Source: Gracilaria vermiculophylla (lineage: Eukaryota; Rhodophyta; Florideophyceae; Gracilariales; Gracilariaceae). From it: 64,000 bases of DNA. The translations under genes and the position numbers were made by a program. The number at the start of each line of letters is the position of its first letter. The stretch's first letter is position 1. This document shows, one piece after another, positions 46,771-56,200 of this stretch. The notes beneath the pieces were generated by a model. It did no database searches and was not told where the DNA came from. It saw only the letters and a list, made by a program, of their open reading frames with translations. The stretch lies in contig JAHNZQ020000181.1 in NCBI GenBank assembly GCA_019155205.2, forward strand, positions 3,149,218 through 3,213,217, in the 5' to 3' direction.

Positions 46771-48039
46771 CTAGTGATGCACGAGACTTTCCTCAGCGGA
46801 CACCGCGCTTCGACCAACGGCTTGCTCAGACTCGATCAAAGTCCCAGTTTCGCCTCTGAGAGCGCGTGGTATGTTAGCGGGGTCAGTGACTAAAACTTGC
46901 TTTCCGCCTTCCTCGAGGAACTTGATGCAAGCCTCAATTTTGGGCTTCATGCTTCCAGGGGCGAACTGTCCTTCGTCATTGTATTTTTTGGCGTCTGAGA
47001 GGGTCATCTTGTCCAGCCATAACTCGTCGCGGGTGTTAAAATTGAGGGCGACCTTTGGCACGCCAGTGGAGAACAGCACCATGTCTGCGCCAATGACCTT
47101 CGCCAACAGCGAGGAGGCAAAATCTTTGTCGATGACGGCTTCGATGCCATCCAAGTCGCCCTCTTCGTTCTCCACGACTGGAATGCCTCCTCCACCCGTA
47201 GCAATGACTACCACTCCGGCATCAACTAATGTTTTGATGGCGTCGGCCTCCACTATCTCTATGGGGGCAGGAGAGGGCACCACGCGGCGCCACCCGCGGC
47301 CTGAATCCTCAACGAAGGTCAAGCCGTCCTTCATGCGTTCCCGGGCAGTGCTCTCGTCCAAAAAGGGGCCGACGGGCTTGGTGGGATTCGCAAAGGCAGG
47401 GTCGTCCGCACTCACACGGACCAAAGTGACGATTGTCGCAACCGCTTTGTCAATACCGCGGCGCTTGAACTCATTGTGCATGGCGCGCTGAAACATGTAG
47501 CCAATAGCGCCTTGCGTGTCGGCGTCGCAATAGTCGAGCGGTACAGTGTGCAGCTCATGGGCGGCAAGTTCGGAACGGCGCATGTCGAATCCCACCTGCG
47601 GCCCGTTGCCGTGAGTGAGGACGACGTTCCAGCCGTCCTCAATCATATCGACGATGTGGGCGGCGGTTTCACGGGCTGCGGCGTATTGGTCGTCGACGGT
47701 GCTCTTTGCCTTGTCCTTGATGAGGCTGTTCCCTCCCACTGCGACGACGGCTACGCGGTTGTTCATGAGGAAGTTTTGGTTTGATTTGTGTTGTCGGATT
47801 TCGTCGGAGCCAGGACGGTTACTCGGGGGCACTGGCGGCCATGGACCGAGGGATAGAGATGCGTATGCGGGTAGAGTGCGTGTGCGCGGCAGCCGAGTGC
47901 GCCTCGAGCGAAAAGTATGCTTGAGGGGTTGGCAATGGGTGCGAGGGCCGAAGATACGGTGAGACGTTCGTACGGGCAACCAGTTCGCGATGAAGGTCGC
48001 ACTCGTGTTGTTTGAAAAAGCGTTGGAAGATGTGGTCAT
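46771..48039 (-). CDS. Carbamate kinase with N-terminal extension
   Basis: Encodes 422 residues. Carbamate kinase catalyses ATP + carbamate = ADP + carbamoyl phosphate, and in fermentative pathways runs backward to make ATP from arginine breakdown. The kinase core starts near residue 92 (MNNRVAVVAVGGN). It has the family landmarks: GGN at 102-104, THGNGPQVG at 142-150, DTQGAIGYMFQRA at 174-186, NPTKPVGPF at 218-226, ATGGGGIPV at 280-288, DKDFASSLLA near 304, and a C-terminal GSMKPKIEACIKFLEEGG. All look intact. Residues 1-91 are rich in Ser, Thr, Arg and Pro with few acids, as in organelle transit peptides; alternatively translation starts at the ATG at 47766 and this part is leader. No arginine deiminase or ornithine transcarbamylase gene is nearby. 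It is intronless. Codon use is GC-rich, like TAF1. Confidence 0.95.
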   Translation of the reverse strand: MTTSSNAFSNNTSATFIANWLPVRTSHRIFGPRTHCQPLKHTFRSRRTRLPRTRTLPAYASLSLGPWPPVPPSNRPGSDEIRQHKSNQNFLMNNRVAVVAVGGNSLIKDKAKSTVDDQYAAARETAAHIVDMIEDGWNVVLTHGNGPQVGFDMRRSELAAHELHTVPLDYCDADTQGAIGYMFQRAMHNEFKRRGIDKAVATIVTLVRVSADDPAFANPTKPVGPFLDESTARERMKDGLTFVEDSGRGWRRVVPSPAPIEIVEADAIKTLVDAGVVVIATGGGGIPVVENEEGDLDGIEAVIDKDFASSLLAKVIGADMVLFSTGVPKVALNFNTRDELWLDKMTLSDAKKYNDEGQFAPGSMKPKIEACIKFLEEGGKQVLVTDPANIPRALRGETGTLIESEQAVGRSAVSAEESLVHH

Positions 48040-51000
48040 TGAAGAATGGTGTGAAGTGGGGATGAAACGGGGTGAGGTTGCTGAGGGGGCTCGGAGGGGG
48101 AAGCGGTGAGGGCGGCGGAGCTCTTGTAAAGATGCGAAGGTAAGCCTCCACTCGGGGTGCGGTCAGGATACAGCAGATTGCAGGTGTAACCCTCTTACCG
48201 CCAACCGCTGACACGTTGGTTGCTCACGTGCGGGAGCACGCTCGTCAGGTGCTCGCGGACTTGACGAGGGACGCCGCTCTCTGAGCTGTGCACCAGAGAT
48301 GCTGCCTTGTCACCATCTCCTTGCTGGGAGCTGTTGCGCTGTTGCTGCTCCATTAGATATGCACGACAGAGTGCAGTGCCTTCCTTCCACACTTGTTCCC
48401 GTCGCGGCGATGGTGAATGAGGGCTCAGCTCGCGCCAGCAGTGGAAGCGTCCATCGCTCGCCGTCACCCGCCACCGCACGTGTCGGCGCGCCCCACGGCG
48501 TCCTCCGCGAGGGCCATGTGGAAGTAGGGCGCCACAAAATCTCACTGCGACGATTTGCTTTTTTTGCATTCCCACGCCACGTTTCTGCGTCTGAATGGCG
48601 TGTTGCGCGCCGCGCCAACTGCGCTCATTGCCACGCCAGGCAGCACAACGGCTCAAACGAGAATTCTCAAGCGCCCCCGCATGCGTGTGTTCCATCCCCA
48701 ACAGCGTCGCATTCAGTACGTGGCCATGGAAGGTACAAGGGTATCCAGGGCGAAGGACGCGCCAATTTCCGCTGAACTTTTGTGTTTCCAACCGCCTTGT
48801 TACGCACACCAAACGAGCCTATGACCGTTTTGGCGACCGCGTTTGGTTCCCCTCAAAAATCTCACTCGCCCTGTCTGTCATATCCACCATTCTCTCGGTC
48901 TAATCTCTGTAGTGAAGGACTATTGCTCGATACGTTTCATTCGCAGCCTTCGTTGGCTTTGCTCCCCCGCATTCTGAACTCCGCTTCGGCAGAAGACAAG
49001 GCGTCAAGCACTGGCGCTCGTTCACGCGTAACATAGAACTATTTCGCAAGCTCAAGAGCATTTATGGATCCTAATCTTCTAGCCTACGCAGTCATCATCC
49101 CTCTCGTTCGCTGTCAACATATCTTCACACACGCTCGCACCTCCTGCGCCATGGGACGCAGCCGTGTTGGCTGAAACACCGTTGCACGCCCCCTCGATGC
49201 TCTCTTCAGTCGGGGGGAAAGTCCCGTTTGCCATGTTGACAGTGATCACAGTCAGCCCGAGCACTGCCGTCGGGCTGCTCACGTGCTGGAAAACGCAAGA
49301 TCGATGCTTCCGGGACGTATCCCTCAAGGTAGCATCCCATCAATTCCTTGCGTAAACGCGACATCATCGCGACCCTGGCGCGAATGTTTTCCCAATCCGC
49401 TCGAACTGCATCAAAGTTGTACCGGCGGTTGCACCTGCAACCATCATCATGGCGCGCTGCACGTTACGGTGCGAAGCAGCGAAATGTTCAACCCCAACAC
49501 ATCGTCAACATTCCATTTCGTGTAGTGACTGTCAACGACCAACGCGTGAGTGTTCTGCACGTGCATTTCTCTCTCGCTTGCCAAGCGGTTGAATGAAGCG
49601 ACGGTGCTTTGGCAACTCGCCCTCGCATGTTCTCCCCGTCTTCGAGTCGCGCGCAGTGGACCGAAGCGAAGGGAGCATAGGGATGCAGCCTCCAACGACG
49701 ACCAGCAGAGGAAAAGTACGAAGAGAAACTTCGTCTTTAAGAAGTGCACAGTGCCCTTGGTATTCTCATTTCCGCGCAGCTTGACGTCGGTTCTGAATCA
49801 ACGAGAGGCAGAAGTAGTGTTGGCGCGGTTTTTGGATGGACTTACACCGTGTCTACATCCACTGGGATCTCCCTTGAAGGGTAACGGGTGAACATGAATA
49901 TGCCGGCCAGGTGTCCTATGTGACGTGGACCATTATGTGCTGAGGTGTCCTTTGAGAACATTTTCGAGGAGAGTATGCTTGCCCCCATTGAGTGAACGCC
50001 GGAATTTATCGGTTTGTGATATCATCTAGAAGCGGCCTGAAAGAGGGCGGTTCTTTCTGGTGAGTGAGCGGTTCTTTGAACAGAGACGCTCTGTGTTAAG
50101 TAGGAATTAGACTTACTTACCCACAACAGAGAGAGAGAGGGAGAATCTTGATGGAAAACCTAAACGGCCCTGTTGCTTGCAAATTTTCTTTTCTTTTGGC
50201 CAATGTTTCACTCGCATGCGTCCATGGACACGGTGTAATGACGAGCGATTTGATAAAGAAAAGCAAAAGTAGTCGGCCATGGTGCCCTCCTCCATCAGCG
50301 TCTGAAGAAAGACGAAACTTCCCGACCTCGACGCCACGTACATGGCAATTTTTTTTGTTGTTGCTGCATCGTTGCTCAGTGGCTTCAACATTCTATTGCC
50401 TGGTTGATCTTTGGGGCTCGTTGCTCCTTGCAGAGCTGCCAGCCTTCACAGACAGTTTTATTGCGTACTTTTCACCATTTTTCTTTCAAGTTGTGTTCAA
50501 TAACTTGGGAGCGCCCCAATCTTCTTCTTTTGTATGGTCTACCATCCCTTATTACGAGATGCAAGCACAATTAAAGTACATCTCAAAGTACTTGTCTCTC
50601 TTAGAAAAGGCCAATAACTGCGACGGTCGTGTCGTCATCATTTCTATCAGCGATCTGCTATCTCTCTCCGTTGGTGGCGGTACCTCAGCGCCCCGAGTGA
50701 CGTGAGGCCCCAACGCGAACACTAGTGGGGGCGGATGCAAGGAGACAAATCTATGAACACCGAATGGGCGAAGGTGACGGCTGCGGGCCGAGAATAAGAC
50801 ACCGCCATCTTCTTAACTGTGAGTAGCTTTACGTTGAATATTCATAGGGCAAAGGGGCCGCTAGACACCCTCAACGGCCTACAAAGCGCCCTAAGAAAAC
50901 ATAGTCACTAGCTAGTTGCTGGGATACAACTGTGTTACGCTCACTTCACGACTACCTAGTTTTGTAAAGACCGCATTTAACCGCTTTGGTGTTCTCGGAA

Positions 51001-51459
51001 ACGTAAGAATTTCGCTACCGAAGCTTTTCGCCTTTCCATTGCCGTTCCTTCACGCTCACCGCTTGTTTGACTTCTCTCGAGCTGTTCGACAAAGCGGCAC
51101 ACCACGACAAGCGGCTTACACCGTCCCACATTGGGCCGCACGGGAGGTCATGCGACATTCTATCATTCGGTCCTCATACGTTTACCTTCGGCGAGACCAA
51201 GGGAAAGAACAGCCAATCGTTTCACATCGTTTTCCGATCCTAGAAAAGCGCGTAACACAAATTCCGACGAAAACACTGCTGAAGACCCCGACTCCGTTGC
51301 CTCCATAGGACTCACTCCATGACGGGGAAGAAGCGCAGGGAAACAACGGTAGAATTATCACCCGCTGCCTAGCTCGTGGCTTACTGCTTTCGTGCACGCA
51401 GGCGGGAGGGCTTTTAGCGATGTATCTCCAAAGTCTACGATGGTGACCGGCTAGCAGAT
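48040..51459. other. GC-rich intergenic region, no convincing gene
   Basis: Many overlapping open stretches on both strands (for example around 48195-48812 and 50148-50705) reflect GC content rather than genes: none has recognisable domains, and opposite-strand stretches compete. The first few hundred bases upstream of 48039 should contain the carbamate kinase promoter and leader. No tRNA or rRNA was recognised. Confidence 0.45.
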
Positions 51460-51620
51460 CGATCGCCAAGACGAGTTTAGCGACTTCCCGAGTCCGGAGG
51501 GGCCGCCGGTGCGCCGATCGCCCATGTGAGTATTAGCACATCCCGAGTCCGTGAGCGGTCAGCACGCCGACCGTCTGGAAGAGTTTAGCGACATCCCGGG
51601 TCAAGACACCGCCATCTCCG
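51460..51620. repeat. Three degenerate tandem repeats of about 54 bp
   Basis: Units begin at 51460, 51515 and 51568 with CGATCG or CGACCG. Each contains GAGTTTAGCGACATCCCG or a close variant at the same offset. Confidence 0.7.
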
Positions 51621-51930
51621 TAGCTCTATCGTTACATACTGCTCTTGTATCGTCGTCCACCCGCCCATCAACAAAGCGATCTCGGCTCGTCAATCGCCTT
51701 CCTCACACTTGAACGGGGAAATTGAAACATGATCTTCAATATCCGAGAGAATAAAACAGATGATGTGAGATTCCTCAAGATCATACGTCGTACAAAAGAT
51801 GATAAACTTTACATGCTTCCGGCTAGACGAACAAGCCTATCAAAGTAAGTTGAACTGAATTATTAAGCCTTCATTGACATGCATATATGTTTAGAATAAA
51901 GTAAGTTTGCAGTTTGGAATGAAAACAATA

Positions 51931-52908
51931 CTAGTTAGCATCTTTAACAGCTTCGGCTGAGCCTGAAGAAATTCCCCAACCGGTAATTGCGTTGAGGTAC
52001 TGGATGTCGTATGAATACTCAGGAATGGGGGCCAATTCAGCAAGAAGATTCTTTACAGCGAGCAGCTCTTGCTGGTGCTGCACCAGCATATCGAGCGGTC
52101 GCTGGCAAGTCTGAGCCACTCTACAGAGAGTTGTCACTGCAGCTGTATACGATTGTTCCGAGCGCAGTAAGCTGTGAACGAGCTCAATGGCCGTGTCCGC
52201 CGACACGATGTCGGTGCACACCATGGCGGCAAGCCCCTCCGAGTAGCCCAAAAACTGCGCCCTATCGCAGCGACTATGCCGCGGCTGGCCCAGCGCTTGC
52301 ACGGCCTCGGCCATGAAGCGGTCGCGAAAGCTCTGCAGCGCGACGGGGCTCACGGCGGCGACTGTGAGCACGATGTTCGTGGCCCTCGCTGGGTGGTTGC
52401 ACACCTTGGCGGGGTGCACCAGCTCCGCGGTCGCGGCGCAGATGACGTCGTCAAGCGCGGCGATGGAGCGCGAGCGGCGCAGTAAGCGCTGCAGGACGGA
52501 CGCGGCGCGCTTGATGGGGATGCGCGAATGCGCGACGGCGTCGAACACAGACTGGCCGCCGGGGAGCGGCGGCGCGTGCCGCCCGGCGCGCGTGGGGCCG
52601 GGCCGGCGCGACCTTCGCGGGCGCGAGGGCGAGCGCGAAGGCGGGCGCGCGTCGGAATCGGGCGTGGAAGGGGGTTCTGGCGGCGAGCATGGGGCGGCAG
52701 CGGCGGCGGTGGCAGCGGCGGCGGTGGCAGCGGCGGGGGCGGCAGCGATGGCGTCACCGGGGCGTGCGGCGCGCACGGCGGCGCTGACCTCCGACACGGA
52801 GAGATCAACGGAATTAAGGGCGTCCACAAAGTGCGTAAAGGCGTCCAGCAGAGGCTTGACGCGCTCCTGCTCCGCGGCGTCGATGTCGAATTCGACGCGC
52901 ACCTTCAT
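51931..52908 (-). CDS. Unrecognised helical protein, divergent from TAF1 (325 aa)
   Basis: The frame is open further upstream, but the first ATG is at 52908, giving 325 residues. Residues 1-50 form a soluble domain beginning MKVRVEFDIDAAEQERVKPL. Residues 53-118 are low complexity: poly-Ala, then Pro/Ser/Arg. Residues 120-325 are predicted by eye to be all-helical, in a pattern suggestive of repeats (VFDAVAHSRIPIKRAASVLQ, then an ALDDVICAATAELVHPAKV segment). An armadillo- or MIF4G-like helical fold is conceivable, but there is no diagnostic motif. It lies head to head with TAF1, with 360 bp between the start codons, so a shared bidirectional promoter is likely. Codon use is extremely GC-rich in the N-terminal half, as in the first part of TAF1. 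Confidence 0.75.
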   Translation of the reverse strand: MKVRVEFDIDAAEQERVKPLLDAFTHFVDALNSVDLSVSEVSAAVRAARPGDAIAAAPAAATAAAATAAAAAPCSPPEPPSTPDSDARPPSRSPSRPRRSRRPGPTRAGRHAPPLPGGQSVFDAVAHSRIPIKRAASVLQRLLRRSRSIAALDDVICAATAELVHPAKVCNHPARATNIVLTVAAVSPVALQSFRDRFMAEAVQALGQPRHSRCDRAQFLGYSEGLAAMVCTDIVSADTAIELVHSLLRSEQSYTAAVTTLCRVAQTCQRPLDMLVQHQQELLAVKNLLAELAPIPEYSYDIQYLNAITGWGISSGSAEAVKDAN

Positions 52909-53268
52909 GACGGTGAGGGCCCCCCGACAGCACTTGAACTCAACTACTCTCAGCCGCTTCGCACAGTCGCAGCACCAGCGCGCCGCGCGTGCAGCGCCCA
53001 CGCTCACTCTGCCTTTCCGCAGCTGTCCGCGCTCCGTCGTGTCACGGCCAATTGCCGGCCGCCACGCTGCCCAGAGACGCCTCTCGTGCGAGTTCTGTAA
53101 GCCAGTCACTTTACAGTTGTGGGCGCGGCACGAGCACTTGCTCTTGTGTATTTGGCAGCGCGTGGCGGTGCGCGTTCCCCGTCTGCTTCACGGCTGCCGC
53201 TCGCGTTCCGCGCCCTCGCCGTCAGCCGCTGCGAACCTGCGCCCCCCGTCTGCGAAGCGCTTGGCGCC
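52909..53268. promoter_or_regulatory. Shared intergenic region of a divergent gene pair
   Basis: 360 bp of GC-rich DNA separate the two opposing start codons. Both promoters must lie here or overlap the first codons. No TATA box was seen. Confidence 0.5.
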
Positions 53269-56200
53269 ATGACGTCCCGTGAGGGCGGCTCGGGGGGCAC
53301 CGGCTTCTTGTTTGGAAATATTGACAAGCGCGGCCGTTTGGACGAGGACTACTTGGACGAGGAAACCAAGAACAACATCGACCACGTCGGCGCCAAGGTC
53401 GACAACAATGACCAGCAGCTGCGCGAGATTGAGTCGCTGCCGCTCAAGAAGGGCACCGTCTCGGATGAAGACGATGACTACGATGGAGACCCGCAAAAGC
53501 AGGACTACTACGACATCGACGACCCAGACGAGCTTGACGAGAACACGCGCAGCGACATGAACGCTCTCGCAACCCAGGCCAAGCCGGTCATTGACGAGGA
53601 CGACAACTACGACGAAGATGACGATGAAGACGGTGCAAAGCCCGGGCAACAGCTTGCGCAGCAGAACGGCGCCGCCCACCCGCACAAATCCGCGTCAGCC
53701 GCTGCCTCTCGTGCCGTGCAGAGCTCGTCAACGCCGAGCAGCGTGCCCAGAAAGCTGTCGCGAGAGCAATCCGCGCTTGAAGAGCAGAAGCGTCTCATGA
53801 GGGCCGCGCGCGAGGCGGCCAACAAACCTGTGCTTGTGATAGACGCCGCGGCCGCCGATGAAGAGGAAGAAGATCCTTTGCCGTTCACCAAGGTGTTCTT
53901 CAAGCCGCCCCCGCCCTTGCGGTTTGTCCCGGCGCAAAAGCGCTATGGAATCGTCAGAGAGCCGCAACCTGTGCAGCTGGCGCCTGACGAAGGAAAGAAG
54001 CTGGAGTCGGCCACAAGCATGCCGAAGGTTGACCCGGTTGGCCTTGTGCTGGCTTTGGATAGGAAGAACGTTCTGAAGAGACAGGGAGTTCGCACCCGTG
54101 CCGAGGTTCTCCCGGTCTATACCAAGGAGTATGAAGATGCTGCCCGCCCGCTGGGTGGCCAGCATGTCATAGAGCCTGTGCAAGAAACGCATTCTCTGGT
54201 GCAGCAAGTTGACTGGGAAAGTCAAATCAAGTGGGGGGAGCCCAATGACGATGAGGAAGACGATTGGTCAAAGGAAGCCGTGTGTGTCAAGCCAGACGTC
54301 CAAATGAAAGACATTGATGATGACGACGATGAATTTGAGGACCCTGTTCAGCTCAACGTTCAGGACGGCGCAAAGGAGGCTGGCGCCGAGTCAGATGAGG
54401 ACGTTGAATGGGAGGACGGGGGCTTACCGGCAAACGACTCCAACACGGCAAAAACCAAAGCCATTAAGTCTGCCAACGCCATGGATATAGATGCTCCTGC
54501 AACGCAGGTTTCGAACACAAGCAATGGGGAGCCAAATGCTGTTAAAGCTAAAGAGACCAAGCCTTTGAGCGTTGATGGAGCTAAGATAGACGAACAGGCT
54601 GCCAAGAATGGTCAAAACAGTAAGAAGAGCGACGCGAAAGAGATTTCCATTGTGATTGCACCGAAGATCCTGATAGAGTCCATACCTCCTCGGAATGCTG
54701 ACCTTTGCAGTGGCAGATGGGTGCACGGAATTTCCTGGGACTCTCAGAGCGAAACTGACCCGGATGACGCGTCGAGCTCGTCATCCCAGCCGTCAAGGAC
54801 TGTCGGTGTCCGAGAAAAGCTTGCGCGATTAATCTTGGACCTGAACGATGGGAACATGTCGTTTGAGCAAGTCTCCGAAGAAGTTGTGGATGATTCACGC
54901 AGCATACCGAATGGGAAGAAGGTGGTCGATGTTAAGGGCCTAAGTCGAGATTTGCTTCAGACCACGGGCACAAGGCTTCAACAATTATTGGAAGCTGACC
55001 GATTCAACATATCCAATGACTTGTATTATGCGAGTGGGTCCTCCACACATCAACGAATCGATCGGAGGTCGATTCTTCGCGGTCTGCAAAACGCCCCTCC
55101 CGCGGTGAAATGCCAGACTACGCATTGGTCATTACCGGCACAATCGCTGTTATCGTTTAGAAGACCGAAGCTGTATGCGGATGATTTGCCTAACAAAATG
55201 ATATTGCAACCATTTCGAAGAAAAAGACCCAAAGGCGGCAAAGCACAGATTGCGGGACAGATCCCCAAGAAGTTGTCGGAACTGCAATGCTCCGTCAAGG
55301 ACGCATACCGGGTATCTTTGTTTGAGTATGCTCTTGAACGGCAGCCATCTGTGCTGCCCATCCCTGGCATGGCATCGAGGGTGGTGACATTTGCGAGAAA
55401 GAATTCGGCCGCAGAGGCAGCCCAGGCTTCTAAAAATGCAGCAGGTACTGCCGAGGCCGACACTGTATTTTTGGCGCCAGACGAACCCCCGCCAGTGAGC
55501 GCGGGTGATATTGATGCGGACGGGAAGCCTCTGTCCGTCATTGAAAGTCATGTGTACTCTGCGCCGTGCGTCAAAACGGAGACGCCTACGACCGACTTTC
55601 TGCTTGTGCGGAACGAAAACGAGATGTTTGTGCGCGAAATCGACTCTGTCATATCCGTAGGAGTCACAGAACCGAAGATTGAAGTAATGGCGCCAAACAC
55701 GGAGCGCTACAAAAAGTTTGCGAAAGACCGGGTGTCGTTGTGGGTGATGAGAGAAGCTGCGAGGCAACGAAAGGATTTCTTAAAGTTGCAAAAAAGGCAA
55801 CAGAAAGAAGATGGCATTCGTCTAGGTCTAGAACCAAGAGAAGAGCCGCAGCCGTTCATTGAGAAGGAACAAATTTTCAGAGCGTTTCCGCGAAGAAGAA
55901 CGTACCCAGAAACGTCGCTCCTCAAACTACTGCGCGAAATGTCCAAGAATCAGAATGGCAAGTACGTCATTTCCGAGGAGTTCACGAAGAACGCGCCTAC
56001 TCGAGAGGCGAAAGAGGCGGAGTTACTTCGCACGCTGACCCCCCAAGAAACGTCTGCATACGAATCGATGGAGGCCGGGTGGGAGCACTTGCTGGACATT
56101 GGCGTGCAAACGTTTACATTTCCTAGCGGGCAGGGCAATATACTGGCCGCCTCTGAAAAAACTGGGCACGAAGCTGGAACGGCCGTCGCGACCTTTCTCA

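Noticed and set aside
48195..48812. Overlapping open stretches on both strands upstream of carbamate kinase
   Set aside because: They compete with each other, have no recognisable domains, and are expected by chance in GC-rich DNA.
50148..50705. 185-codon open stretch with hydrophobic parts
   Set aside because: Composition is that of pyrimidine-rich non-coding DNA; there is no domain and no conserved context.
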